Of a stretch of 64,000 bases of DNA, positions 1-12,176 are shown in pieces. How positions within the stretch are numbered: the stretch's first letter is position 1; the number at the start of each line of letters is the position of its first letter. The translations under genes were made by a program, and so were the position numbers. Under the pieces are notes generated by a model. The model saw only the letters and a list, made by a program, of their open reading frames with translations. It was not told where the DNA came from and searched no databases. Origin of the DNA: Sialis fuliginosa (lineage: Eukaryota > Arthropoda > Insecta > Megaloptera > Sialidae); the NCBI GenBank assembly GCA_961205875.1, contig OY540821.1, forward strand, positions 2,976,001-3,040,000, written 5' to 3'.

Positions 1-2617
1 AAAAGGTTGGACACCTATGCGCTAAGCAATACTGAGCATGAGAAAATTATTATGTAAATGGTTTCATAATTATATAAATGGAAATTTAAAAAAAAACAAT
101 ATGTAATCAAATACTTACATTAATATTCAAATAAAATTTAAATATAGTCACTATTTTCTTCTGAAGACGCCATATATTACAAATAATGAACTGTCAGATA
201 ACTTTTCAATTTTACCACCAGAGTGTCATCCACGTGGGTTATGTTAGATTGCTTTGAGTAAAATGTGCGAAAGAGAAAGCTATTCCCGTCTCATTTCATT
301 AGATCGGTATTGTGATGGAAGGGGTACCCCGTAAGTGCGAATTTCGAGAATTTTCGGTCCCGTAGCCTAGAACTTATAGGAGTTCTACTGAATGTCCTAA
401 AAATGAATTTACTATATATAAATAATTAATAGAAAAACTTCCTAACAACAAAAATGGGGGTCAGTTAGATAAATATGTATATCCAATGTAAAACATGAAT
501 AATAATCTATTGGGGTGAAGGGAGGGGGTGGAATAATATTCACTTTAATAATTTAGTTTTTTTACATCAATAATTACATTATATGAAAGAAATGGAGAGG
601 AAGGGGGGGGGGCAGTTAAATTAATAACTTAACAATTTTATTTATAATAAAGAGATGTAAGAAATAGAGAGGGACATAGCAAATATTCTAGAGTTAGATT
701 TATGCATTTATATTTTATATTTTATTGATATTAGTATAAAAAATGTATTTTCAGTTGTTTCTCATCCCTTTTAACCCCCATTATGTACCGGTTATAGTTA
801 AAAAACCAAATGATTATAAATATATTTTTTTAAATTGAAATGAATTAAATGATTAAATAACATCTTGAATAATAATAATTCTTGCGGTCTATTTGATCCC
901 CATAGATGCGCCGCCTGTGGTTAATATGCGCCAGACTGTCTCGATCATTATTAGCATCACGAAGCACTATAACTGACACTAACAGTACTTATAGGACGTG
1001 CGGTAATCAGATGTTATAAGTACAGTTGAAAAATATAAAAATAAAATAGATGCTCCAATTTTTTGTGTAACTTAAAACAGACATTTTAATTTTATTAATT
1101 AATTTAAAATAGTAGATTTACAAATTAATATATACATATAGGTGCAATTAAATGGTTTTATTATTATTACAAAAAATATCAAAACATTTATGGAATTTTT
1201 AAAATAGTTTGTATCGGATTTTTTTTATTGAAATAATGAATTATTAATTCACATTCTAACACATAGAGCAGTGGTTTCCAAACTTTATGTTACTACGTCT
1301 TCCTTTAAAAAATAATTAATCTTGCCCCCCCCCCCTCCTATTTATTTTATAAAATAATACAAGCTTTAAAATGGTAATAAATGTAGGTATAAATACAAAA
1401 AAAAAATTAAAAAAACGTAATTGATAGATAAATGTGTTTGTTTAATAGCATAAACTTCATTAAATCTAGGTGTCATTGAGGAAAGTGTTACTCGTAGCTC
1501 TTTTTCTATAATATTACTAAACGGTCTCGATATTTGGATTTCATTGCAATTAATGCAGAGAATCCCGCTTCGCATAAATATATAAGATGTTACGACACAG
1601 TGGTCCTCAAGCAGTGTCAGGTATTATTAAAATGTAGCCAAGTGCAACCTTCAGGAAGTAGGATCGAGCGGGGTAAATATGAAACACCAAAAAAATGGGG
1701 TAAAAATGAAACAAATTTGCAACTAAAAAACTAATTTGTTTATAGGAGAATTATAAAAACTGACATCATCATTAAAGGTTTGTTAAAGCAACCTGAAAAT
1801 ATGAATCGCCTAATAAGTGATGTCACCCCTACAGATTTCCCTGTTAGTCGATGTGAATTAAATTTTAATTCATTGCACATAACTTTCTGTATAACTCAGA
1901 TATTAGTTACAATTTCACATTGATATGCCACAAAGAAGATAAATCAAAGTCGCTTTTGTAGCTTTTCTTTTAATTTTTCGAGAAATATTTTCAATTAGAC
2001 GCCTGTTTCACTTTTTCCCAAATGTGAGGTTAAAAATGAAACACACTTTTTTCAATTTAAAGTCCGTGTTGTATCGTACAGTTCAAATGACGTAAGTATT
2101 TAAAATGGTTATTCATAAGCGCATCTAGTAGAAAAAATTAAAGTATGAATTTGTATCGTTAACTGTCAAAAAAACATGAAAGATTTGTATTTTGTTTCAC
2201 TTTTACCCCAGTTGACCCTACCTAAAACATTCTGTTTGTAATCTAGAAATATCTATCGGTACTTAATAATATTACATATGTCCTAATTGTTAAAATATAA
2301 ATTAAAATATAAACAAATAATTATGTAATTCTAGCCACGTATTGAACAGTATTGTTATTATATATTATTGTTTAACAAGTAACAGTTAATGTTATATGTA
2401 CCGTTGATTATTTGAATCACATATTCTATAAGAATGTTGCTTATTCATCGTAGATTTGTTTTTTAATTAAATACCGACAGTTCTTTATAATTAGATTCTT
2501 TAACAGGTACAAATAATCTATTAAGTTAACATGATGCATTTCTTGTAATTTAATAATTGATCAAACGAAGTGTTCTATAATTTTTTATTGATATGAGATA
2601 TCTATCAGAAGGTTTAA
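1..2617. other. AT-rich intergenic DNA, no gene recognised
   Basis: No convincing exon, RNA gene or complete transposon is visible. There are short homopolymer runs (a G-run near 603, C-runs near 1326 and 2680) and only short open frames without recognisable motifs. The stretch lies upstream of the Jupiter-like exons on the same strand, so it could be intron or 5' flank of that gene, but I see no upstream coding exon. Confidence 0.5.
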
Positions 2618-3985
2618 TCATTTTTTATGAAATTTTGTAGTAATGTAAAATAGACATCGGTTAAAATATGTGTATTTTACCCCCCCCCCCACCTTGAGAT
2701 AGACTTTCTTTATGAAAACTAGATTTTATTCAAAACATTTTTTTTACAAAATTTTTTTTTCTCAGAATCTAATAAATAACAAGGCTTTCGTGGTGTTGAT
2801 ATGTCTACTGAAACGTGCAACGAAATGTTGGCTGATAGAATGACCAACTCGATGCTGTTTATACCCAGAAACCAAGATCTAAATAACAATAAATAGTTAA
2901 TCGTTTTTTATGAAATTTTGTAGGAATGTAAAATAGGTGTCAGTTAAAAAAATATCGGTATGGAGAACCATACATGACTTCCATGTTCTTTCTATCTTTT
3001 TAAATAATTTTTAAATATACATTTTTTTAAATATTTTATTTATATAACCTACTACTATGAATATACATATCGTTAAAAAAACATATACACTTACAACGGT
3101 TACAGCTCTTTTTGCCATTTGTATATAAATATTAGTTTTCTAATGTCAAAAACATAATTCACATTCGTAGAAAAACTAATTTGACAATTTGAATTTAGTT
3201 GCATTTGTTTCCAAGGCAACATGAATTAATGACATATTAGTATTTAAAATTCAAATTTTAAGTGTGTTTTTCACCCCTTTAATGGCTGTTTAGGCACGTA
3301 CAAATAATAAATGTCCCTTAGATTCAATTGAACTGCAAATGTACCAAATCTTATCAAAATTAGTGAGATAATACTCGCAATATTCACTTTTTAGACGAAA
3401 AAAGTTACAAAATTTCGAATTTTTCCAAAACCCCTAATCCGATTAGCACCAAAATCAATAGGTCTGGAGTACTCACTGAGACAAACATTTTCCCCAAAAA
3501 TAATTCAGATCGGTGCATTTTTACACTAGTTATCGTGAACGAAAGAAAATTCTACATCCGCACAGACACACAGACACACAGACACACGCACAGCCGCCAT
3601 GCGGAAATTAACTTTTCTTTAAGTTTTGAAGTTAGTACAATCAGAATTTGTCATTTTCTCGGACACGATTTTTCGATGGTATTACAATACTTCCATTTCT
3701 TTCAGAACATGGAAGTAATAATGTGAATTTCACTCCCCCCCCTCCTTCCCTCCTCTATCCCCTCAAAAAAATCTTTGAGATAGACTTTTTCATTCTAAAA
3801 ACTATATTTTATTCAAAAAAAATTTTTACTAAATTTTCTTTTTATCAGAACTTTATAAATAACAAGGCTTTCGTGGTGATCTTAATATCTCCAACAGAAT
3901 GGCCAAATCGACGCTGTTTATACCCAGAAATCAAACCAAAGACAACTTAATCAAAAGTAAAATGCTATGTTAAATTATTCAATAA
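2618..3985. repeat. Two diverged tandem units of ~280 bp, the second interrupted
   Basis: Unit 1 (2618-2897) and unit 2 share the start ATGAAATTTTGTAG, a C-run, GAGATAGACTTT, AACAAGGCTTTCGTGGTG and CTGTTTATACCCAGAAA. Unit 2 begins at 2898, breaks off near 2950 and resumes near 3719, so about 770 bp was inserted into it after the duplication. No coding capacity is recognisable. Confidence 0.6.
2951..3718. mobile_element. Insertion with short inverted ends inside the tandem repeat
   Basis: The segment interrupting tandem unit 2 carries related inverted ends, ACTTCCATGTTCT near 2979 and its complement AGAACATGGAAGT near 3703. Inside are a short CACAGACA run and the text found in many insect dispersed repeats. 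The family is not recognised and no clear target duplication is seen. Confidence 0.4.
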
Positions 3986-4387
3986 TTAAAACTTCTGGTT
4001 TGATTTTAATAAATTAAATTCCCCTCTTTACACATCTATAATAGCCACCACTGTTCACAGTGGTGGGTATTGAATATATAATAATAAAAGTACGACCACT
4101 ATTTTTCAGCTTCCTGTGGATCGCTAAAAACCATCAAAAATGTTTTTATATGGTTTCGAACAAAGGCTCAACAAAGAACGTATTGTTTTCAATAATGAAT
4201 TATTTTTTTAAACCTCTTTGTTTAAAATATTTTATTGAACTTTTACAACGGATTTATTATGAATGTAAAACCGTTAATAGATGTGTGTAAATGTACGTAA
4301 AAAAATAAATCTGTATTTGATGTGTTCATACATTTCTTAACCCTCCAATGATAGCGCCAAATCTATTAGGTTCGTGTAGATTTATAC

Positions 4388-4789
4388 AAGGTATTCCAAG
4401 TTGATTAAGACATATGAAATTTAACATGGGGACAATTAGAAGTGTTGTAACCTTTGGTCAAATTTAACGATGTGTCATTGGTGCATTTTGAAATGCCGCC
4501 ACAAAATTTAATAAAATAGTCATTAGTATTTTGTTTTCAAATTTATATCTGCCAAAAAATATTATTATAATTTTATCTAGGATGCTTACTTTAATTTCAT
4601 TAATGTATTTTATTCTTCATTAAAGTTGAAAACAAAATACTGTTGATTAATTTAAAATTTATCAGTTAGTTTCGAGGCGGCATTTCAAAATGCACCAATG
4701 ACACATCGTTAAATTTGACCAAAGATTACTACAACATTTCTAATTGTCCCCATGTTAAAGCTATGTCTTAATCAACTTGGTATACACTG
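4388..4789. mobile_element. 402-bp TA-flanked foldback MITE, copy 1
   Basis: The ends are inverted copies of a terminus reading roughly CAGTGTATTCCAAGTTGATT, with long arms containing TTTAACATGGGGACAATTAG. The element is flanked by TA on both sides, as in Tc1/mariner-type insertions. A second copy of exactly the same length lies at 45930-46331 in the Xkr gene. There is no coding capacity, so it must move in trans. Confidence 0.75.
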
Positions 4790-5251
4790 TATATACGTTT
4801 TTAAAGGCTAGGAAAAATAGTATTTTTTTAAAACTATCTTTAAAGTCTACTAAAATAAATAAAGACGAAAAAAATGTTCTTTAAAATATCAAGAGAATTA
4901 TGAAGCAAATAGTAGGTAGCATACAGTTACAGACAGACATACATCATGTCAAATAAACAAATGTATATTTCCATCAAGATCTCGATTTAAAGAATTTTCA
5001 TGATAACAATGCTTTCTTATACGTATAAGAAAGTAATTAATTGTTATTGATACATAACTGTCAGAACACAATTTGTAGCACGAGAACTAGAAATTTATAA
5101 CAACCTAAGACAAATAGCTGACAGTAAATACAACAGGTTATTTGCATATTTTATATAGAATAGGAATTATCTTAAAGATCAAATCTAAACATACAGTGGC
5201 GTAGTAGCAACACAGGCGTGTTGGGGTGTTGTTAAAATTAAAACATTTATA

Positions 5252-5579
5252 TCCGGTATCATAAAGGACCTAGCAAAATTTGCTAGCTAGCAATTACTTT
5301 CAAATGGGGTATTAATTCTGTACTAGTATCTATGGATTAGTTATGGAATTTAGAGCAGTGACACTTCAACTAATTGTAACACAGTTGGCATCTTTCACCG
5401 TACAAAATAATTTTCATAATATCACCATTATTTTAATACCGTTGGTATTTACCTACAACGCGTGCGCGAAACTTGTCAAAATCTTCAACAAACTCCAAAA
5501 GAACTGTCATATAAGTTAGATACCTCATTTGAGAGTGCTTGTTAGCTAATAAATTTGCTAGGTCCTTTATGATACCGGA
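5252..5579. mobile_element. 328-bp MITE with 25-bp perfect inverted ends
   Basis: The left end begins TCCGGTATCATAAAGGACCT and the right end is its exact complement, continuing to about 25 bp. The right half recurs as a decayed fragment near 49803-49985, showing a dispersed family. No coding capacity is seen. The ends resemble those of the 14003-14320 element. Confidence 0.7.
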
Positions 5580-5931
5580 CATTAAGAATGATGTTTCTTT
5601 AGTTGTTTGTGTCTCAACTACGCAAAAACTATTAATCAATTTTGTAGTAGAAAAAAAGAAACCAACTATCACATAGGCTAATTTTTATTCACATTAATGC
5701 GATATGACATGAGATTTGGGTATAACTATTTTTAATATAAATATTAAGAAAAAAGTTTTAAGTGCTTGACTCATCAACACCCAACCCAAACCCCCGAACC
5801 TAGAAACGTGAAATTTTAAGGGTGTCTTCCTTATATAACGTAATCACTCGCCTAGAAGAGATTTTCCGAAATTCACGTCCTAAACGGGAAAAGGATTAAA
5901 AAAAAATTAAATAAATAATTTAAATAATGTT

Positions 5932-6390
5932 TGATTGGCGACATTCCGTCATCAACATGGGCTGCTCTGGGTAAACCAACTCGTATTGATAAATAAAATA
6001 GTAAATTATTCCACTGTTTCTCTAGAATTAGCTATTGCAATATTAACCAACTACAATCTACAAAATATATTAATTTTTATTTTTGTGGTTGGGTGACATT
6101 CCGACATCTACATGGGCTATTTTGGGTCACCCAACTCGTATTAAATAAATAAATAATTAAAAGAGTAATCTACTCCACTGTTGAGCTATTGCAGTATTAA
6201 CCAAGTACAATCTACCAAATAAATTAATTTTTATTTTTCTGGTTGGGTGACATTCCGACATCTACATAGCTACTCTGGGCCACTCAACTCATATTAAATA
6301 AATAAATAAAATAGTAATCTACTCCTCTGTTTAGCTATTGCAGTATTAATCAAGTTCAATCTACCAAAGAAATTAATTTTTATTTTTATC
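5932..6390. repeat. Three tandem copies of a ~153-bp unit
   Basis: Units start near 5932, 6087 and 6241. Each has GGTGACATTCCGACATCTAC or a near variant, then ACTCGTATTAAATAAATAAA, CTATTGCAGTATTAACCAAG and AATTAATTTTTATTTTT. A lone inverted fragment (GGATGTCGGAATGTCACCAA) lies near 15241, so the unit is dispersed as well as tandem. No open frame. Confidence 0.75.
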
Positions 6391-6794
6391 TCGAGGCAAT
6401 GCATTTGAATATTTAAGATGTGGCGCTATAAATATAATAATAAATATGCGTTTTATTTATAGAAAACAGCTTCATTGTATTTTATATGTTTACGATTATT
6501 TTGATATGTGTTTCCGACATAGCCCAAATTATATGTTTTCTTTTTTTATGGTTTAGAAAATGTTCTATTTTCTGTTAAAAACATATGTTAAATATTTTTA
6601 TGTATGTTAAGTGATTTTTATGTTATTTATTGAGATATGGACAGCTCAGAAGCCACTGCGACTTATATTATTTTATAGTTTAGTATAAATGCAGATAGGT
6701 ACATTTTTAGCATAAGTTAATCTTTTACATATGCTAAATGTTTGGGTTGAAATTTTTGTGACTTTTATTTTATTTGTTTTTTTGCTTTTCGAAT

Positions 6795-7345
6795 AATAGG
6801 CATGATGCCTAATTTTTAAAAACTATTTTATGATGATCTTATGTGTCGATTATTTCCAAAAAAATGCTTATTTCTGCAGAAAATAAAAGTTTAATCACAA
6901 AAATTAACGCTTTTAAAACTAATTTTGAATTTGACGCTAAAACGCTCGCAGGTGTCATGGCGCATTTTTGACGTCACGCCTATGTAAACACTCCTTGTCG
7001 ACTATAATAAATCCTTGTTCCATCGCTAATGTTTCTCGGTTTTACTTTTGGTAACACAAAACTGAGCAAATTGTTAATTTAAAACCACAAAATAATTTAT
7101 AAACAGTGAAGATATTAATGAAACAAAAATGACGTTTACGTAGCCGTGACGTCGTCCACTCTGACTGGTGTTTTATCAAACATGGCGGATTGCTGTATTT
7201 TGCGTTTTTATTTTAACAAAAATCATATTAATCTTTTATATTAATAGCGTATAAAAATAAATACATTTTTTAGAATCTTTTTAACTTATTTCATTATTTA
7301 AAATCATAATTTCAGTGATACTTTGTTACTGGCATCATGCCTATT
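6795..7345. mobile_element. Putative 551-bp element with 15-bp inverted ends
   Basis: AATAGGCATGATGCC at 6795 is matched by its exact complement GGCATCATGCCTATT ending at 7345. The interior has no coding signature. The core GGCATGATGCC is itself nearly palindromic, so the pairing could be partly fortuitous. Confidence 0.4.
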
Positions 7346-7702
7346 GCCGTCACCATATCAAAAAAATAATGTTTTGTTAATGTGTTGTAAATATTAAACT
7401 ATCCTTTCGAATGGGGGTCAAATTTATTTTATTACTTTTAACTAAACTATATTTAAAATACTTTACGACTTTGCAATGTGTGTGATTTATAATTTCAGAT
7501 TTAGTTTACTTTTTACTTAAAGGTCTGTAACTATTAAATGAATTATCAAAATGATTCCAAATTTTAACAAGTGAAAGTAGACTATATAACAAACATTTTA
7601 AGACTAGTCTGAAGTCTGTATCATTTATAGTTTCTGAGTTCTATGTCACCAAATTTTATTCTTGTGAACACATTTTTAACATATATAAATTTTATTTTCT
7701 AG

Positions 7703-8625
7703 GGTCCGCAATCCCCCCACCGACATTTTCGGGGGTTCAGCAGCGCCTATGCCCCGTTCCCCAAATTCAGCTACCCCGTATTCTGCGAGTATCACGCCTT
7801 TGAGGGACCAAACTCGCGGTACTCCGGCTAGGGAGAGATTGAGCGACAGTTTCACTCGTCTGTTCGGGGCACCCCCAGAAACCCCGTCGCCCGTGGTGTC
7901 TGTAGCTACTGAGAGGCGTTCGTCTTTAGGGAGGAACCCGGTTACAGGAGACGGCGTGCAGACGTGGGACGTACCGAGACCTGCTAGTAGGGTTAATACC
8001 CCGCGTTTAGGTAAGAAATGTTATAAAGTTATTTTTCAGGCGATTTGATGGTACTATGAAAAAAATGTATTGAATCTTTTTTGTAGAGAATTTATTATTC
8101 TTTTATTTGTTACCGAACAATTGTTCTGTTAAATTGATACTTTTTGAGATATTTATAAAAAATTGATTTTTATAGGTTATAAATGTTATAAAGGTATTTT
8201 TTAAGCGATTTAATGGTTCTATGAAAAAATGTAGCGAATCTTTTTTTAGAGAATTTATTATTCTTTCATTTATTACTAAACAATTTTTCTGTTAAATCGA
8301 TACTTTTAGAGATATTTATAAAAAAAATGATTTTTTATATGTTTAGGTTATAAATGTTATAAAGTTATTTTTTAACCGATTTAATGATTCTATGAAAAAA
8401 TGTAACGAATCTTGTTCTAGAGAATTTATTATTCTTTCATTTATTATAGAACATTATTTCTGTTAAATCGATACTTTTAGAGATATTTATAAAAAAAATG
8501 ATTTTTTATATGTTCCAGTTCGTAATCCAGTGACAGGTGAAGGAATCATGTCTCCTTCAAGCAACGGCGGAAGCCCCAAGGCTATGAACGGGCACGCTGG
8601 ATCTATCCACAACGGCGAAGCGTAA
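7703..8625 (+). CDS. Jupiter-like microtubule-associated protein, last two coding exons
   Basis: Exon 7703-8010 follows a TTTTCTAG acceptor and ends at AG|GTAAG. Exon 8519-8625 follows TGTTCCAG and ends in TAA. The phases match: one base at the end of the first exon joins two bases of the second to make a Val codon. The peptide has DIFGG near its start, a Ser/Pro-rich middle, SFTRLFGAPPETP, and two NPVTG(D/E)G motifs, one per exon, ending SIHNGEA. The RLFG and NPVTGEG motifs are hallmarks of insect Jupiter, which binds microtubules; the family link is by remembered motifs, not a search. Upstream exons are not visible here, since the first base completes a codon begun elsewhere. GC content is far above the flanks, as expected for real coding sequence. 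Confidence 0.75.
8011..8518 (+). repeat. Last Jupiter intron: three tandem units, each GT...AG
   Basis: The intron is three head-to-tail units at 8011-8175 (165 bp), 8176-8346 (171 bp) and 8347-8518 (172 bp). Each has AATGTTATAAAG, a GATTTRATGGTTCTATGAAAA-like block, AGAGAATTTATTATTCTTT and GATACTTTTWGAGATATTTA. Every unit starts with GT and ends with AG, so both internal joints read AG|GT. Confidence 0.85.
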
Positions 8626-8685
8626 AAATTGACCATCAACAACCTTAACCCATATCATACCATTTACATACATTTTTAAGCCCCG

Positions 8686-8691
8686 AATAAA
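8686..8691 (+). terminator. Poly(A) signal of the Jupiter-like gene
   Basis: A canonical AATAAA lies 61 bp after the TAA stop at 8623-8625, in the expected place for a short 3' UTR. Confidence 0.65.
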
Positions 8692-8728
8692 CGGATTAAA
8701 ATTTAACCGTGTATTCGGGACTTGACAA

Positions 8729-8840
8729 AGTCAGACTCGGCTATTGCAACACGACTAGAAGCGAGGTGAGAATAACAGGTGAATGTGTGGCCTCAAACTT
8801 AATGATGCTTGCAGAGTGTCGTAATAGCAGTGTCTGACTG
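8729..8840. repeat. Small imperfect inverted repeat after the Jupiter 3' end
   Basis: AGTCAGACTCGGCTATTGCA at 8729 is mirrored by a diverged complement ending GTGTCTGACTG at 8840. The structure is MITE-sized (112 bp) with no clear duplication. Confidence 0.35.
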
Positions 8841-9984
8841 TATATCATTTTTAAATATACATTAACTATATTATATTTTACTTTATCTTTATTTATTTAT
8901 AATTTGGAAAAATATTGAATTTATATTATTTATAGATAAATACAGATTGAAATGAATTTGATATATACCTAGCATATAGGGTGTCTTTAAAGTCCATGAA
9001 AGTTTGGTAAAATTTTATTTTACATGTCAGTAATTTATATTATAGTAAAGGACTTCTTAATCATCCTATATGCATTCATAGCATTGCTGATGGAATTTCA
9101 GTTTTATGTATATTGACACGAAAGAAAAAGAAAGATTTGATTGTACAATTTGTATAGCGATTGTTCAAAATCAAAATAAATATTGCCCTCCCCCCATGCC
9201 CCTCTCCCCATTAAAAATGTTGGTGTATATTTAAAAAAATAATCGTTTTTTATTCATGTTAACTAAAAAAATGCATTTAAACTTTTTTTATAATATTTTT
9301 TATTTATATGTATACGTCCTAATAAATTATTTAATTTTTCCCCCACTTTTTTCCAAAAATAATAATATATAATGAATGTCCTAAATCAGTGGTTGCCGAT
9401 AAGTATTGAGTTTTAGCCAAAAAATGTTGGGAATCACTGCAATAAAATAAAATATTAATCATGACACCAAAAATTAGATTTCTTTTATAAATCAATATTT
9501 ATTATTGTATTAAAGAAAATGTAAAATTCTAAACAGTTAAAAAAATGTTTAATTTTTTACAATTGACGAGACAAAACTTTTGTCAAGTACAGTCTCGTAG
9601 GAAATCCGTAAAAAACTAAACATTTTTGCTAAGAATTAAAATTGGATATTATATTTTTGCTTTTAATTTTTTTAATATTACCGACTTACTAAATAATAAA
9701 ATAATAAAACTAGAAAAATAATATGTGTTTTATATAAATTGAAACTATTGTAGTTTATATATAGTGCCTTTAAAAGTAATTCTTTGTCGGTTAAGCTTAA
9801 AATATTTACACTAGATATTCATATTAATATAATTATTATTATTATTCTTATATATACTTAACAAATAAATTTGTATTGTTTTCTTTCAATAAAATGTTAA
9901 AATAACGTCAACATTTTTGTACATTTTTAACCTTTCTTTCAGAGACCGACAGAAGTAAAGAAATAATATTTTTTTTAAGAAAAA
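8841..9984. other. AT-rich spacer, nothing recognised
   Basis: No open frame with protein-like composition, no RNA gene and no clear transposon ends were seen. A C-rich tract lies near 9187-9207. Confidence 0.5.
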
Positions 9985-10868
9985 AATTAAACCGACTTCA
10001 AAAAATAAATTTTTCTTTCTTAAAAATATTTCTATTGACTTGACATCGACTTCAAAAATTGTTAAATTTAAAAATCATTAAGGTAGTGGCAAGGATCCCA
10101 GTAATGGCAAATTTTTAATTAAATGTATTGTATTAGAAATATGTATTGATATTTGATTACTACCATTTCTGAATATTAATCTATATACATTTAACTGTCT
10201 TATAGCGTGATTTGATGAAAATCGGCCAATAGGTGTCAAAATGGTGGACATTTCAACTAATTATTATTAGTATAATTTATTTATTAATTATTATATTATC
10301 ATAGCAACTGCTTTACATTGTTTCAAATTTGACGATTCTTTCTTTTATATCTTTTGTATCGTAGTACTTATCATTTTGTAATCATTAGCAAGTGTCCATC
10401 ACTGCGCGCTCATTACTGGTTTTACCTTTGCCATTACTGGAGAAAAAAAACATGAACAAAACAAAAGGCTATAATTTAAAAAACAAACTATATTTTCGGA
10501 CTTTGGTAATTAAATTTATTAAATAAAGAATTACTTGTTTTATTAGTAACATGAGTTAATGAGAATTACAAAAAACAAGCCCATTAATCAAAAAAAAAAC
10601 GAAAATTTGCTCTTATAGCAGCCATAATTGGTGTTTTTACCTTACTTATATACTTTTCTGTATTTTTTTAAGTCGGATTTTTTATTTTTCCTTTTTGAGT
10701 GGCGTATCTTCAAAGTCCACGGTCAGATCCTGATAAAATTTATATGGGACCACTTCGGGAGTATACTCTTTCAAACAAACAAAAAAAACGTCCAAATCGG
10801 TGCATATTTTATGCATAAAAAATATAACAACCGAATTGAGAACATCCTCCTTTTTTGAAGTCGGTTAA
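9985..10868. mobile_element. MITE with ACCGACTTCAAAA ends, split by a second MITE
   Basis: AAACCGACTTCAAAAAAT near 9990 and its complement TTTTTTGAAGTCGGTTAAAA near 10852 are inverted ends common in insect dispersed repeats. The copy is split by the 10080-10644 element. No transposase coding is seen. Confidence 0.5.
10080..10644 (-). mobile_element. AAGGTAGTGGCA-end MITE, copy 1 (inverted relative to 19122)
   Basis: About 450 bp match the reverse complement of 19122-19568, including GGACATTT, TTACATTGTTTCAAATTTGA and GCAAGTGTCCATCAC. The outer end AAGGTAGTGGCA matches the 19568 end. This copy is longer than the other by about 120 bp. It is noncoding. Confidence 0.65.
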
Positions 10869-11309
10869 AAAAGTATAAAAGCCTATGATCCAAGAAGGCT
10901 CATATTTATCACAATTTATATTTCAGAAAAAATAAAAACGATATTATTTTTAAATTAACGCGGACGAAGCCGCGTGTAAAAGTTATTAAAGGTAAAAAAA
11001 TAAAAAACAATTTTTTTATATTTTTTTTTATTTGATAATTTAGAAGGTAAAAAAATAAAAATTACTGATTAATACATTTTTGCGTCAATATTTAACCCTT
11101 CAATAATAGCGTCAAGTCTGACAGATCAATTCAACAATATTTTCACAAATATTAAAACAAACACATAGAAAATATGTATAACAATAAAACAAACTACATC
11201 ATACATATATTGAGAAGAACACGTATCTAGTACCCTTCGTGTCTGTGAGACTCTGCGCGACTACTGCAGAGTTAAGACTATAGAATTAATATTTCACAAA
11301 CAATTAAAT

Positions 11310-11610
11310 CAATCTCCTTTTGGCCTGCTTGCACAAATACGCGGAATTTCCTTCTGCAAAAACATCGCTTTCTCCTGGGCCACCATATCAACAGACATCA
11401 CAACAACATTCATATTATCATATATTAAACATACTAGTATGTTTAATATATGATATTATCAACCGGTAAGTTCTCATTATCAGCTACAAACCTTTTTTCC
11501 TTCTCAAGACTGTCCTTGAATCGTGCCCCATGTCCTAGATGATTCAGAAGAACATCCAATTTATCGTTGAGTTTAAACAACGCATTTCTTAAATCAATTT
11601 TTAACGGATA
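11310..11610 (-). pseudogene. Truncated duplicate of the secreted coiled-coil gene
   Basis: This segment matches the 3' half of the gene at 12177-12680, roughly the last 85-90 codons plus the same 3' flank. It lacks the signal peptide and N-terminal half, because the duplication joint falls inside the coding region, and its frame is interrupted by a palindromic insertion at 11416-11455. The flanking bases are otherwise very close to the intact copy. Confidence 0.75.
11416..11455. repeat. 40-bp perfect palindrome inserted in the truncated copy
   Basis: The 40 bases read the same on both strands, centred on CATACTAGTATG. The intact gene at the matching place (near 12281) has only TTCATATTATCAACC, so the palindrome is an insertion specific to the duplicate. 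Confidence 0.85.
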
Positions 11611-11967
11611 AAATTAAAAACGATATTATTTTTAAATCAACGCGGACGAAGTCGCGTGTAAAAGTTATTAAAGGTATAGTAGGTATATTTAAAAAAATAA
11701 AAACACATTTCTTATCTATTTATTTTTATTTGATAATTTATAAGGTAAAGAAAATAAAAATTACTATTTAATACATTTTTACAGTCGATATTTAACCCTT
11801 CAATAATAGCGTCAAGTCTGACAGATCAATTCAACAATATTTTCACAAATAAATGAACAAACACAATAGAAAATATGTATAACAATAAAACTAACTACAA
11901 CATATATTGAGAATAACACGTATCTAGTACCCTTCGGGTCTGTGAGACTTAGTGCACCTACTGCAGG

Positions 11968-12130
11968 CAGTGGTATAGTAACGGGGGGGGGGGGGGGTCG
12001 AAACCCCTCCCAAAATATTCAATGTTCTTAAAAAACGTATGTTTTGAGAAAACATCAATTCAAAATACCTTCAAAAAATTTAACTCATGTATTTATCCCC
12101 CCACCGAAAATTTTTCTTACTACGCCACTG
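11968..12130. mobile_element. 163-bp hAT-type MITE with 8-bp duplication
   Basis: Inverted ends CAGTGGTATAGTA and TACTACGCCACTG are flanked by perfect 8-bp direct repeats ACTGCAGG (11960-11967 and 12131-12138). An 8-bp duplication with CAGNGG-type ends is typical of hAT transposons. It contains a long G-run near 11982 and sits 46 bp past the stop codon of the secreted-protein gene, hence probably in its 3' UTR. Confidence 0.85.
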
Positions 12131-12176
12131 ACTGCAGGGTTAAGACTATAGAATTAATATTTCACAAACAATTAAA

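Noticed and set aside
10628-10858. Hydrophobic 76-codon frame
   Set aside because: It lies wholly within the ACCGACTTC-ended repeat; AT-rich transposon text gives Phe/Leu-rich frames by chance.
10960-10976. GCGGACGAAGCCGCG motif (also near 11640) as Helitron 3' ends
   Set aside because: The hairpin is there, but no CTAG follows and no 5' TC end was found, so only a possible decayed relic.
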